Source of the DNA: Hominilimicola fabiformis
Lineage (GTDB): Bacteria > Bacillota > Clostridia > UBA1381
Length of the DNA stretch: 64,000 nt
Assembly: GCF_020687385.1 (NCBI RefSeq)
Contig: NZ_JAJEQM010000002.1
Span: 1-64,000, forward strand
Direction: 5' to 3'
Below the pieces are notes generated by a model. It was not told the DNA's origin. It saw nothing but the letters and a program-made list of their open reading frames with translations, and ran no database searches. Made by a program: the position numbers and the translations under genes. This document shows positions 24,581-33,748 of the stretch, piece after piece; the first letter of the stretch is position 1, and each line of letters opens with the position of its first letter.

Positions 24581-25022
24581 TAAAGTTAGTGAAATGTTTG
24601 AGGGATTAACAAATAATTTCAAAGGTATGATTGATGCAAATTCGGTCGTAGGTGAGCCGATAATAGTCAATGACGGAACGATGATTGTGCCTATATCAAA
24701 GGTGTCATTTGGTTTCGGCGGCGGCGGCTGTGAATTTGACAGAAAGAAAAACGATACTCAAAGCCTTGACGATAAAAACTTCGGCGGCGGTATGGGCGGC
24801 GGTGCGTCGGTTGACGCAATGGCGTTTCTTGTTATAAATAACGGTAACGTGCGTTTGATTCCTATGGAGGGCGGTTCTTCGCCTGTTGACAAACTAATCG
24901 ACCTTGTACCCGAAGTTGTGGACAAGGTTAACGGATTTTTTGCGGAAAGACGCGAAAGAAAAGCACAGAAAAAAGCTGAAGAAAATGAATGTGCAGACGA
25001 AATAATTAATCAGGGAGAATAA
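24573..25022 (+). CDS. ytfJ: GerW/YtfJ-family spore protein
   Basis: 149 residues. The conserved N-terminal part (GMIDANSVVGEPIIVNDGTM, IVPISKVSFGFGGGGCEF) matches the YtfJ/GerW family. In Bacillus this protein is made in the forespore and is needed for normal germination with some nutrients. The Gly-rich loop FGGGMGGGASVDAMAFLV and the end of the fold (LIPMEGGSSPVDKLIDLVPE) are both present. A Lys/Glu-rich tail follows. The gene overlaps the DUF2953 gene by 8 nt and ends 1 nt before the radical SAM gene, so all are probably one operon. Confidence 0.93.
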   Translation: MANKVSEMFEGLTNNFKGMIDANSVVGEPIIVNDGTMIVPISKVSFGFGGGGCEFDRKKNDTQSLDDKNFGGGMGGGASVDAMAFLVINNGNVRLIPMEGGSSPVDKLIDLVPEVVDKVNGFFAERRERKAQKKAEENECADEIINQGE

Positions 25023-25023
25023 A

Positions 25024-26865
25024 ATGATAACAACAAGAGATAAGATATTGTCGGCAGTAATGAAACCGACAAGATATACGGGCGGAGAGCTTAACTCCGT
25101 CATAAAAAATCCTGCCGATGTTGATGTGAGATTCGGTTTTTGTTTTGCCGATACTTACGAAATCGCAATGTCGCACTTGGGGCTTAAAATTCTTTACCAT
25201 ACTTTAAACGACCGTGAGGACACATATTGTGAGCGTGTTTTTGCACCTTGGACGGATATGGAAGAAGAAATGAAAAAGCATGGAATGAAGTTGTTTGCAC
25301 TTGAAACAGGTGACGAAATAACTCATTTTGATATGCTCGGATTTACTTTGCAGTATGAACTCAGCTATTCAAATATAGTGAATATGCTTATGCTTGCGGA
25401 TATTCCGGTAAGAGCAAAGGACAGAGACGAGAGCTATCCTATTGTTTGCGGCGGCGGTCCTTGTGCGTATAACGCAGAACCTGTGGCGGATATATTTGAT
25501 TTCTTTATGCTCGGCGAGGGTGAAGATTCGATACATGAGGTTGTTGAAGAGTATGTTAAGTGGAAAAAGAGCGGTAAGAAAAATAAACGTGATTATCTTG
25601 AAGCAATAGCCGAAATTGAAGGTATTTATGTGCCGTCATTCTATGATGTGGAATACAATGACGATAATACGGTAAAGAGTGTTACACCGAACAATCCTCA
25701 TGCTAAACCGAAAGTAAGAAAGCGTATAATGAAAGATTTTAATGCTACATACGCACCGGAAACGATTATTGTACCGTTCGGTGAGGTTGTACACGACAGA
25801 GTTATGCTTGAAGTTATGCGCGGTTGCTTGAGAGGCTGCCGTTTCTGCCAGGCAGGCTATATATACAGACCGTTAAGAGAAAGAAAGCCGGAAAGACTGT
25901 TGGGTATTGCGGAAAACTTGCTTGCGTGCAGCGGATATGACGAAATATCACTGTCATCGCTTTCAACAAGTGATTTCAGCGGACTTCGTGACCTTACGGA
26001 CGGACTGCTTAAAATAACCGAAGAAAAGAAAATCGGTTTGTCGCTTCCGTCACTTAGAATTGATAATTTCTCGCTTGAACTTATGGAAAAAGTGCAGAAA
26101 GTCAGAAAAACAGGTATTACTTTTGCACCGGAGGCAGGAACTCAAAGACTTCGTGATGTTATCAATAAAAATATAAATGAAGAAGATATTATAAATTCAA
26201 CAAATATGCTTTTCAGAGGCGGTTGGACAAACGTAAAATTGTACTTTATGATTGGACTTCCTACCGAAACTATGGACGATGTTTGCGGCATAGCCGACCT
26301 TGCGCAAAAGGTGCTTGAAGTTTACTTTGCAATCCCGAAAGAGGAAAGAGCAAAGCAGATAAATATAACCGTAAGTACGTCGAGTTTTGTGCCAAAGCCT
26401 TTTACTGCGTTCCAGTGGGCAAAACAGGATACACGTGACATGCTTATCGAAAAGCAGAATACATTAAAATCGGCTATCAAGTCAAAAAGAATACGTTATA
26501 ATTGGCACGATAATAAGACAAGTTATCTTGAAGGTGTTTTTGCAAGAGGCGACAGACGTCTTAGCGAGGTTATAATTAAGGCTGTTGAAAATGGCTGTAA
26601 GTTTGACGGTTGGGGAGAGCATTTTAAGTTTGATGTATGGATGCAGACTTTTGACGAACTTGGAATTGACCCTAATTTCTATACGGCGCGTGAACGCAGT
26701 TATGAAGAAGTTCTTCCTTGGGACCATATCGACATAGGCGTTACAAAGAATTTCTTGATGCGTGAAAATGAAAAAGCAAAACAATCTGTAACAACACCGA
26801 ACTGCCGTCAAAAATGTGCAGGCTGCGGTGTTAAATCATTCGGTACGGGGGTCTGTTATGAGTAA
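25024..26865 (+). CDS. TIGR03960-type radical SAM protein
   Basis: 613 residues. Residues about 30-190 resemble a B12-binding-like domain (FCFADTYEIAMSHLG, YPIVCGGGPCAYN). The radical SAM core follows, with Cys268, Cys272 and Cys275 in CLRGCRFC to hold the 4Fe-4S cluster, and SAM-site motifs such as GITFAPEAGTQRLRDVIN. A Cys-rich end (NCRQKCAGCGVKSFG) may hold a further metal. The family is paired with TIGR03936/DUF2344 proteins, as here with an 8-nt overlap, and often lies near rng and rplU. The substrate is not established; tRNA or ribosome modification is a common guess. Confidence 0.92.
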   Translation: MITTRDKILSAVMKPTRYTGGELNSVIKNPADVDVRFGFCFADTYEIAMSHLGLKILYHTLNDREDTYCERVFAPWTDMEEEMKKHGMKLFALETGDEITHFDMLGFTLQYELSYSNIVNMLMLADIPVRAKDRDESYPIVCGGGPCAYNAEPVADIFDFFMLGEGEDSIHEVVEEYVKWKKSGKKNKRDYLEAIAEIEGIYVPSFYDVEYNDDNTVKSVTPNNPHAKPKVRKRIMKDFNATYAPETIIVPFGEVVHDRVMLEVMRGCLRGCRFCQAGYIYRPLRERKPERLLGIAENLLACSGYDEISLSSLSTSDFSGLRDLTDGLLKITEEKKIGLSLPSLRIDNFSLELMEKVQKVRKTGITFAPEAGTQRLRDVINKNINEEDIINSTNMLFRGGWTNVKLYFMIGLPTETMDDVCGIADLAQKVLEVYFAIPKEERAKQINITVSTSSFVPKPFTAFQWAKQDTRDMLIEKQNTLKSAIKSKRIRYNWHDNKTSYLEGVFARGDRRLSEVIIKAVENGCKFDGWGEHFKFDVWMQTFDELGIDPNFYTARERSYEEVLPWDHIDIGVTKNFLMRENEKAKQSVTTPNCRQKCAGCGVKSFGTGVCYE

Positions 26866-27511
26866 TTATATATTGAAATATTCGCGAGATGAAAGAGTAA
26901 AATATATTTCTCACCTTGACTTTGTGCGTCTGTTCCACAGAACAGTACGTCGTACAGGTATGAATTTTATGTTTTCAAACGGATTTAATCCTCACCCGAT
27001 TATGATGGTTGCACAGCCGTTGTCGGTAGGCGTGACTTCTGACTGCGAGTATATGAAAGTAGGCTTTGACGGCGATTACAGCGAACAAGAACTTGTCGAT
27101 ACAATCAATAATGCTTTTCCGCCGGGATATAAAATCCTTGCCGCAAAAAAAGTTGAGGGCAAGGAAATTGACCTTACAAAACTTGACAGAGCGGTGTATA
27201 CGGTTGAACTTGAATATGAGGGCAGTGCGGATATTGAAAAACTTCTTGCACAAAACGAACTCAAAGTAATGAAAAAATCAAAGAGCGGTGTAAAAGAGTC
27301 GGATATACGTCCGTATATATACAGCATTGAAAAAATAAGCGAAGATAACGGCATACTTGTGCTTAAAATGTGTATTTCTGTAGGCAGTGCGTATAATCTT
27401 AAACCGCAGAGTGTTATTGACGCAATGGAAAAATATTGCGATAATTTCAAAGGCGGTTTTATGAACGTACACAGAAATTCAATGACAATCGGAGATAAAG
27501 AGATTTTGTAA
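26858..27511 (+). CDS. TIGR03936/DUF2344 radical SAM-associated protein
   Basis: 217 residues. The family signature is at the start (YILKYSRDERVKYISHLDFV, then FHRTVRRTGMNFMFSNGFNP), followed by the conserved PLSVGVTSDCEYMKVGF. Some species carry this domain fused to the C-terminus of the TIGR03960 protein; here it is a separate gene starting in ATGAGTAA across the upstream stop. The two proteins presumably work as one enzyme. The ATG at 26858 is chosen over 26816 because the earlier start lies inside the Cys-rich end of the previous gene. It is the last gene of the cluster; no terminator was seen. Confidence 0.9.
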   Translation: MSNYILKYSRDERVKYISHLDFVRLFHRTVRRTGMNFMFSNGFNPHPIMMVAQPLSVGVTSDCEYMKVGFDGDYSEQELVDTINNAFPPGYKILAAKKVEGKEIDLTKLDRAVYTVELEYEGSADIEKLLAQNELKVMKKSKSGVKESDIRPYIYSIEKISEDNGILVLKMCISVGSAYNLKPQSVIDAMEKYCDNFKGGFMNVHRNSMTIGDKEIL

Positions 27512-27529
27512 AAATATTATATAAATCAC

Positions 27530-27558
27530 TTGAAATAATACAGAAAATATGCTATAAT
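27530..27558 (+). promoter_or_regulatory. Promoter of the VOC-SDR pair
   Basis: TTGAAA (27530-27535), a 17-bp spacer and TATAAT (27553-27558), with TGC just upstream (extended -10). Confidence 0.8.
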
Positions 27559-27594
27559 AGATATAGTTATTAATGTTAAATAGGAGTGGTTATA

Positions 27595-27984
27595 ATGGTA
27601 AACGGTATTGAACACGTTGCTGTTGTTTCAAAGGACACAGCCGCACTTAAAGATTGGTATATGGAAATGTACGGCGGCAGAGTTGTTTATGACAATGGTA
27701 AGGGTACATATTTTCTTCAGTTTGCCGACGGCAGTATGATTGAGTTTGTTACGGCAACAGACGATAAAACCGCTGACGTTGAAAAACAGGCAGGTATCAG
27801 ACACCTTGCTTTTTCTGTAACTCCGGCGGCTTTTGACGAAATCGTTGCAAAGCTAAAGGCTGATGAAAGAGTTGAAGAAGTACACGATGTATCTGAAAAT
27901 GCAAAGGGATTAAAGACATATTGGTACAGAGATATTGAAGGCAATTTCTCACACCTTATCTATCGTCCCGAACCGTTAATGTAA
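27595..27984 (+). CDS. VOC-family (glyoxalase/dioxygenase superfamily) protein
   Basis: 129 residues forming two beta-alpha-beta-beta-beta modules. Possible metal ligands at the usual positions are His in GIEHVAVVS, Glu in SMIEFVTA, His in IRHLAFSV, and Glu in DIEGNFSHLIYRPE. The family includes glyoxalase I, epimerases and dioxygenases, and the substrate cannot be told from the sequence. The ATG at 27595 follows GGAGTG by 6 nt; a GTG at 27586 is less likely. It lies 72 nt before a sugar-type dehydrogenase with no terminator between, so a shared role in uronate or related sugar metabolism is plausible. Confidence 0.85.
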   Translation: MVNGIEHVAVVSKDTAALKDWYMEMYGGRVVYDNGKGTYFLQFADGSMIEFVTATDDKTADVEKQAGIRHLAFSVTPAAFDEIVAKLKADERVEEVHDVSENAKGLKTYWYRDIEGNFSHLIYRPEPLM

Positions 27985-28056
27985 TTCTTTTTTAAGAATT
28001 ATTAAATTAGTTAATATTTATATTAAATATAAAAATACAAGGAGGAAAAATTTAAG

Positions 28057-28857
28057 ATGAGTGAGTATTTAAACTTTAGTCTTGAAGGTAAAGTTGCACT
28101 TGTAACAGGTGCATCATACGGTATCGGCTACGCTATTGCGTCAGCATATGCAAAGTCAGGTGCTAAGATTGTTTTCTGCGATATTAAGCAGGAATTTGTT
28201 GATAAGGGTATGGCTGCATATACAGCTGACGGTATCGACGCTAAGGGTTATGTTTGCGACGTAACTAACGAAGAAATGGTACAGGAAATGGTTAAGAAAA
28301 TCGAGGCTGAAGTAGGCGTTATCGATATTCTTGTAAACAATGCAGGTATCATTAAGAGAATTCCTATGTGCGATATGACTGCTGACGAGTTCAGACAGGT
28401 TGTTGACGTTGACCTTAACGCTCCGTTTATCGTATCAAAGGCAGTTATTCCTTCAATGATTAAGAAGGGTCACGGTAAGATTATAAACATCTGTTCAATG
28501 ATGTCAGAGCTTGGCCGTGAAACTGTATCAGCTTATGCTGCTGCTAAGGGTGGTCTAAAGATGCTTACAAGAAACATCTGTTCAGAATACGGTGCTAACA
28601 ACATTCAATGTAACGGTATCGGCCCTGGTTACATAGCTACACCTCAAACAGCTCCGCTAAGAGAAAAGCAAGCTGACGGATCAAGACATCCGTTCGACCA
28701 GTTTATCTGCGGCAGAACTCCTGCAGGCAGATGGCTACAAGCTGAAGAACTTACAGGTCCTGCTGTATTCCTTGCTTCAGATGCATCAAATGCTGTAAAC
28801 GGTCACATTCTATATGTTGACGGCGGTATCCTTGCTTACATCGGTAAACAACCGTGA
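28057..28857 (+). CDS. SDR-family oxidoreductase, KduD/gluconate-5-dehydrogenase-like
   Basis: 266 residues, a classical short-chain dehydrogenase. The Rossmann motif TGASYGIG is at 17-24, NNAG at 94-97, the catalytic Ser at about 147-150, and Tyr160 and Lys164 in YAAAKGG. Overall similarity is to KduD-type enzymes (2-keto-3-deoxygluconate-forming, pectin pathway) and gluconate 5-dehydrogenases. The exact substrate is uncertain. GGAGG lies upstream of the ATG. Codon use is strongly biased (GCT, AAG, ATC, GGT), unlike most neighbours, suggesting high expression. Together with the PL11 lyase it points to pectin-derived sugar use. Confidence 0.85.
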   Translation: MSEYLNFSLEGKVALVTGASYGIGYAIASAYAKSGAKIVFCDIKQEFVDKGMAAYTADGIDAKGYVCDVTNEEMVQEMVKKIEAEVGVIDILVNNAGIIKRIPMCDMTADEFRQVVDVDLNAPFIVSKAVIPSMIKKGHGKIINICSMMSELGRETVSAYAAAKGGLKMLTRNICSEYGANNIQCNGIGPGYIATPQTAPLREKQADGSRHPFDQFICGRTPAGRWLQAEELTGPAVFLASDASNAVNGHILYVDGGILAYIGKQP

Positions 28858-28878
28858 TGACAGCTTAAATACGTTTTT

Positions 28879-28910
28879 AAACCGACGAAAATTTTTCGTC
28901 GGTTTTTTTA
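28879..28910 (+). terminator. Terminator of the VOC-SDR operon
   Basis: AAACCGACGAAAA pairs with TTTTTCGTCGGTTT, followed by T. Confidence 0.9.
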
Positions 28911-28918
28911 TATAAAAA

Positions 28919-28946
28919 TGAACCAAATGCCGCCCATGACTATCTA
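28919..28946 (+). promoter_or_regulatory. Possible ECF-sigma-type promoter
   Basis: TGAACC (28919-28924), a 16-bp spacer and TATCTA (28941-28946). The AAC element and spacing fit ECF promoters, and the gene downstream encodes an ECF factor, so autoregulation is possible. Confidence 0.3.
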
Positions 28947-28997
28947 ACTAATGTACAAACAAAAAGCGCTGATGTTTATACAGAAAGGTAAAATCCA

Positions 28998-29465
28998 ATG
29001 GACAGAGAAAAATTTACACAAGAAGTTCTGAAATCAGAGAATACAATGTACCATATTGCAAAGGGTATGCTTAAAAGTGAAAGTGACTGTGAAGATGTTG
29101 TTTCGGAGGCTGTTTTAAAGGCATATACGAAAATTCACACTCTTAAAGAAGAAAAGTATTTCAAAACGTGGCTTATAAGAATTTTAATAAACGAATGTTA
29201 TAAAAAGTTGCGTGAATATAAAAGGGTTGTTTCGATAGAGGACTGTAACAACAGTTTTGAATATAAGGACAATTCAAACTACACCGAGCTTTATAATGCG
29301 GTTAAAAAGCTGAAACACAAAATCAGAATAGTAATAATGCTACACTATATAGAAGGTTATTCTGTCGAAGAAGTAGGGAATATATTAAAAATTCCTGTCG
29401 GAACGGTTAAAAGCCGTCTGCATATCGGTCGTAAAAATTTAAAGGAGGAACTTGAAGATGAATAA
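28998..29465 (+). CDS. ECF-type RNA polymerase sigma factor
   Basis: 155 residues, normal for an ECF factor. Region 2 lies at about 20-80 (SDCEDVVSEAVLKAYTKIH, FKTWLIRILINECYKKLRE) and region 4 at about 100-150 (LHYIEGYSVEEVGNILKIPV, GTVKSRLHIGRKNLKEEL), the latter holding the HTH that reads the -35 box. There is no C-terminal extension. It overlaps the next gene by 8 nt, the usual sigma/anti-sigma coupling. It probably responds to an envelope signal through that membrane partner. Confidence 0.93.
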   Translation: MDREKFTQEVLKSENTMYHIAKGMLKSESDCEDVVSEAVLKAYTKIHTLKEEKYFKTWLIRILINECYKKLREYKRVVSIEDCNNSFEYKDNSNYTELYNAVKKLKHKIRIVIMLHYIEGYSVEEVGNILKIPVGTVKSRLHIGRKNLKEELEDE

Positions 29466-30201
29466 ATATGATTGGAAAAATGCCTTTCCGAAACCGAGTG
29501 AAAATTTTCATAATAAACTTTGTATGACGTTGGATAGTTTTGAAAAGGAGAATGTAAAAATGAAAAAAGTATCTTTTAAAAAGAGTATCATTATTGCGGC
29601 GGCAGTATTGGCTGTCGGCACAGTGGCATTTGCGTCAAAAGGTGCAGTCAATTATGTTATGGGAAGTACATCGTCAAAGCCGGATTATACAAACATTCCC
29701 GCTACGGAAACGCTTAATAAAAATGTGGGCTTTTCACCGAAGATTGTCGAACAATTTTCAAACGGCTATACATTTAAAGGCGGACATAACGGAAAAAATA
29801 AGTATGTTGACGAAGAAAACGGAACAGAAGAAAAGTATAAATCGTTTATGGCTGATTATGAAAAAGACGGTGACAAAGTTATGTTAAGCGCCGACACTTA
29901 CGCGGACAGTCATAAAGACCGAGGCAACAGCGAAGTAAGCGATTATAACGGCATAGCAATAGCATATATATCGTATGTAAATAAGGTTGTTCCGGCTGAT
30001 TATCAGCAGACTGAACAGGATATGAAAGACGAGGAAAGCGGTAAATATGTATTCAGCTACGGCGCGGAGAAGGTTGAAATTTCACAAGTGCAAGGCGTTG
30101 AGTGGGAACAGGACGGAATTTATTACAATATTACGGCAATAGATTCACCGCTTGATAAGCAGGGACTTATTAATATGGCTAAGGAAGTTATTGATAATTA
30201 A
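29458..30201 (+). CDS. Membrane anti-sigma factor (DUF4367-like)
   Basis: 247 residues. A short cytoplasmic part (about 1-42: KYDWKNAFPKPSENFHNKL) precedes one membrane helix (about 43-62, SIIIAAAVLAVGTVAFA) and an extracellular region. The extracellular end (QGVEWEQDGIYYNITAID, then LINMAKEVI) resembles the DUF4367 lipoprotein-like domain found in anti-sigma factors of Clostridia. There is no zinc-binding HxxxCxxC motif. I chose the ATG at 29458, 9 nt after AAGGAGG, rather than a TTG at 29452. It presumably holds the upstream ECF factor inactive. The signal is unknown. Confidence 0.8.
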   Translation: MNKYDWKNAFPKPSENFHNKLCMTLDSFEKENVKMKKVSFKKSIIIAAAVLAVGTVAFASKGAVNYVMGSTSSKPDYTNIPATETLNKNVGFSPKIVEQFSNGYTFKGGHNGKNKYVDEENGTEEKYKSFMADYEKDGDKVMLSADTYADSHKDRGNSEVSDYNGIAIAYISYVNKVVPADYQQTEQDMKDEESGKYVFSYGAEKVEISQVQGVEWEQDGIYYNITAIDSPLDKQGLINMAKEVIDN

Positions 30202-30217
30202 TATGTATTTATAAATC

Positions 30218-30247
30218 AAAAAGGTGTTGCATATTGCAACACCTTTT
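30218..30247. terminator. Bidirectional terminator (anti-sigma gene / PL11 gene)
   Basis: AAAAAGGTGTTGC pairs with GCAACACCTTTT around a 5-nt loop, between converging genes. Confidence 0.85.
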
Positions 30248-30254
30248 GATTTAA

Positions 30255-33200
30255 TTATTCTGTTTTTTGCCAAAAATCAACAGGAGTCATATCGTTCCAA
30301 ATAAACACTTTATCAGGTTCAAATTGAAGTAAAACAGTAGATTGTCCGGTTGTTGTAGGCGTAATATCGGCTAAGTCTGTCAAAATACCGTTTGAATATT
30401 TTGCGGCATATCCTTTCATATCTGTCAGGCAACCGATGTTTAAAGCAACATTCTGACCGTTTACGGTTATTTCGCTTGTAGTGTAATATCTTGCATTTGC
30501 AAATTCAACACTTGATGTTGAGTTTGCGTTGGCTTGATTATAAATCTGAACGTATGTGATAGGTGAAGTCCTACCGGTTGCTGAGTCGGAGAAGTTTCTA
30601 AGGTTAAGGTCACTCGCCGAGGCAACCGTATTACCTGTTGAATCAATAACAGTCAACGTAACAGTCGCACCGTTTCCGTTGCCGACATTTGTAAAGTTGT
30701 AGCGGAAAGTATATGTTTCGCCAAGCTTGATTGTGCCTACGGAAGACGCTCTTGTGTTTTTCCATGCAACATTCAATTCAGTATCAGATTTTTTTGTAAG
30801 ATACCAGCCGCCGCCTGTTTGCTTGTCAGCCATAAATCTTACGAAAAATCCTGCCGCATTGTTTTTGTCTGTGTTACCGTTTGCAGGGATTGAGTTGATT
30901 TTCACTGTATGTTCGAGCGTGAAGTCACCCGCATAACTGCCTATTTGTGCCGTTGTTAATTCTGATGTTGTGCTTGATGTTTCATACAGTTTATTAAGTG
31001 CGGCAATGTTTGCGTCCAATAACTGAATTGTTAAATATGCGGTTTTGTCTAAATACGTTACTGTAAGAGTTTGTTTACCAAGCGTGTTTCCAAAACCTGT
31101 CACTTCAAATTCGCTTGAGTTTAGCACCGATGAAGTACCGTCAGAGTAATATGCGGTAACTGTAATTGTGTTTTTATCGATATTTTCACCGAGATAGTAT
31201 GTTGATTTTGAAGTCTGTGCAGTAATTCTTGAAACAGATTTTACCGTTATTTTCAAATCGGTCGTTTTGCCTAAGTACGAAACAATAAGTGTCTGTTCGC
31301 CGATTATATCTTTATCAATTTCGGAAACTGTGTAAGTGTTTATTTCATCCGAAGTGCCGTCCGAATAATTAGCCTTTACAACCATACCTGTTCTGTCAAA
31401 CGATTCGCCCGGAACATATGAAGTTTTTGTAGGCTGTGTTGTTACGACTATGCTTGTAAGTGTTCTTGTTTCAAACACTTCTTTACCCATATAGAAGCCG
31501 ACGTGCGGAGGTTGATTGTATGCCGTTTGCTCCGCCGCAACACCGCTGCGGTATACAGGGTCTTGCATAAGTGTTTTTATTTTATAATCTGTCGTATCGG
31601 TTGTTGAGAATACTCGAAGAGCCGTTCCGTCAGAAGTAGGGTATATAACTTCTTCTCTCCAGTCACCGAAAAGGTCGGCTTGAAGTGACGGATTTGCCTT
31701 TGTACCGTTGATTGAAACACAATCATAATTTCCGGCACTGAATATATTGCTCATATTACGACCGTTCCAATCGGTGATATTTGCACCGTCAAGCAAGTTG
31801 TCGTATAAATCGCCGTCCCAGAAAATACGGAAATTCATTGAAGGTGTATTTCTGCCTGTAAGCGAAGTTGCAGTTGTGAAATCAGTGCCGCCGTTTGACT
31901 GTCTTGCAGAGTTTTTTGCACTCCAAATTTGATAGTATCCGCCGGCACCGACATTTGCCATAACACCGCGGCCTGTGTCGGCGGACGCACCTTCGTGGAA
32001 CATAATATTGCCTGTTTCGGCGTCAATAACAGACATACCGAAATCCAGAGTTATGTCATTACCGCTAAGGCTGTTTGTTCCGCTGTCCTCGTGGACTGTG
32101 AAAAATTCAAAACCGGTATGTGTAGGGTCGTAGTTTCCTATATGAAGCGCGTCACCGTGCTGTAGATATGTACACCATTTAGGACGAAATTCATTGTCGT
32201 CATTGACTTCCATACACAATGCACCTGTGATAAATTCGTCTTTGCCGTCATTATCCACGTCGGCAACGGTACAGTTGTGGTTGCCGTTTCCGACATATTG
32301 ATAAGCACCGTCAAAATATCCCTCTTGACCTTTTTGCGTATCAAAACGATAAGTAGGGGATAAAGCTGTACCGTCCCAGCTTATACCGGCAATACTTGTA
32401 CGCTGTTTGCCGTTTCTGCCGAAATAGTAGCCCCTTAAATATATTGCATACGGCTTTTCGCCGTCAAGATAAGCAACATCAGATACAAAACGATTTGAAC
32501 GGTTACCGAAATCGTCGCCGTAGTCTACACCGTTTTCACTTCCGCGAGTTGTCGGAAGATTAATAGTGTCCATTGCGACACCTGTTTCGCCGTTGAATAC
32601 TGTCAAAAATTCTTTACCTTCGGTAATTCTGCCGTAACCTCTGTAATCGGCAGTTGAATTTTCTTCATCTGTTATTGCTTTAATTTCTTCATCGGTTTGT
32701 GCGGCATTTGAAACATATTTGCCTTGTCCGTCCTTTGAACCGAGTGAAGTTTGACACATTACTTCAGATTTGCCGTCGCCGTCAAAGTCGTATACAAGGA
32801 ACTGAAGTGTGTGTGCACTTGAATATACGTTTTTACCGAGTGCAATATCGTTCTTCCAAAGCTTTGTACCGTCTAATTTGTATGCGGCAAGATGTACCGT
32901 GCCGGAATATGCAGGGTCACCAGGCGAACCGACGTCATGTTCGGAAGATGTCCATTTCACGATTATTTCGTACTCTCCGTCGCCGTCAACGTCACCCGTT
33001 GAACAGTCGGCAGGGAAGAATGAATATGTAGCAAGCTCATTGCCTGATGGGTCATAAATTGTTTCATCATCAGGTTTTGAAAGCGGTATGTCAAAATAAC
33101 TGTTTTCATTTACCGTTACTGCGTCGCACTTATCTCCCTCAAAATCGTTCATAACGGGTGCAACACTGTAATTTGTACCAACGGTTGAATCAACATAATT

Positions 33201-33536
33201 TGTTTTGGTTGCGACTTCGCTTATTTTTTTGCCGTCACGATATACATTAAATGACACATTTTTATCGGCACTGCCGAAAATATTGTCCTCACTGTCAAAT
33301 AATCGCCAACTTAAATATACACCGCCGTCTGTTTTTATTGCGATAAGACCGCGGTCAAGCTTTTCCATTTGACGTGTGTGCACATTTTCATCGGTATATC
33401 CTGTAGAAGAATTATACCAATAGTTGTAGCTTACCTGTTGCGTGTTTGTACTGTCAGCATACGCAGACATATTTAAAGCTGCTGCCGATGATATAGCAAA
33501 CACTGTCGAAAGTACCGTGCATAAAAGTTTTTTCAT
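30255..33536 (-). CDS. Secreted rhamnogalacturonan lyase (PL11-type), multidomain
   Basis: 1093 residues with a signal peptide (to about 27, MSAYA). Residues about 38-655 match the PL11 beta-propeller: RQMEKLDRGLIAIKTDGGVY at the start, calcium-binding-type DGDGEYEIIVKW and DVDNDGKDEFITGAL blades, and the end NQPPHVGFYMG. PL11 enzymes cut the rhamnogalacturonan I backbone of pectin by beta-elimination. Two Big_3-type Ig domains follow (about 660-740 and 745-815, each with YSDGTS), then a lectin-like module (about 825-1000) and a short tail. There is no SLH or sortase signal. GGAGG lies 8 nt before the ATG. Whether it is endo- or exo-acting cannot be told here. Confidence 0.92.
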   Translation of the reverse strand: MKKLLCTVLSTVFAISSAAALNMSAYADSTNTQQVSYNYWYNSSTGYTDENVHTRQMEKLDRGLIAIKTDGGVYLSWRLFDSEDNIFGSADKNVSFNVYRDGKKISEVATKTNYVDSTVGTNYSVAPVMNDFEGDKCDAVTVNENSYFDIPLSKPDDETIYDPSGNELATYSFFPADCSTGDVDGDGEYEIIVKWTSSEHDVGSPGDPAYSGTVHLAAYKLDGTKLWKNDIALGKNVYSSAHTLQFLVYDFDGDGKSEVMCQTSLGSKDGQGKYVSNAAQTDEEIKAITDEENSTADYRGYGRITEGKEFLTVFNGETGVAMDTINLPTTRGSENGVDYGDDFGNRSNRFVSDVAYLDGEKPYAIYLRGYYFGRNGKQRTSIAGISWDGTALSPTYRFDTQKGQEGYFDGAYQYVGNGNHNCTVADVDNDGKDEFITGALCMEVNDDNEFRPKWCTYLQHGDALHIGNYDPTHTGFEFFTVHEDSGTNSLSGNDITLDFGMSVIDAETGNIMFHEGASADTGRGVMANVGAGGYYQIWSAKNSARQSNGGTDFTTATSLTGRNTPSMNFRIFWDGDLYDNLLDGANITDWNGRNMSNIFSAGNYDCVSINGTKANPSLQADLFGDWREEVIYPTSDGTALRVFSTTDTTDYKIKTLMQDPVYRSGVAAEQTAYNQPPHVGFYMGKEVFETRTLTSIVVTTQPTKTSYVPGESFDRTGMVVKANYSDGTSDEINTYTVSEIDKDIIGEQTLIVSYLGKTTDLKITVKSVSRITAQTSKSTYYLGENIDKNTITVTAYYSDGTSSVLNSSEFEVTGFGNTLGKQTLTVTYLDKTAYLTIQLLDANIAALNKLYETSSTTSELTTAQIGSYAGDFTLEHTVKINSIPANGNTDKNNAAGFFVRFMADKQTGGGWYLTKKSDTELNVAWKNTRASSVGTIKLGETYTFRYNFTNVGNGNGATVTLTVIDSTGNTVASASDLNLRNFSDSATGRTSPITYVQIYNQANANSTSSVEFANARYYTTSEITVNGQNVALNIGCLTDMKGYAAKYSNGILTDLADITPTTTGQSTVLLQFEPDKVFIWNDMTPVDFWQKTE

Positions 33537-33674
33537 AAAAATACCTCCAATTCTCCCTTAAATTTTATCATATCATAAATTGATAAAAATTGATAATTAA
33601 ATAACAGTGAATTTAGTTTAATATGACGATAAAATTTGTAATGAAAATATAATGAATTTTGTAAAGAATAATGG

Positions 33675-33704
33675 TTGAAAACTGTTAGTAATGTATGGTA
33701 TAAT
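33675..33704 (+). promoter_or_regulatory. Promoter of the prenyltransferase-repeat gene
   Basis: TTGAAA (33675-33680), an 18-bp spacer and TATAAT (33699-33704), preceded by TGG (extended -10). Confidence 0.7.
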
Positions 33705-33748
33705 GATAAACTGATATAGAGTATTTAAAGTCAGAAGGGATTTTTAAT

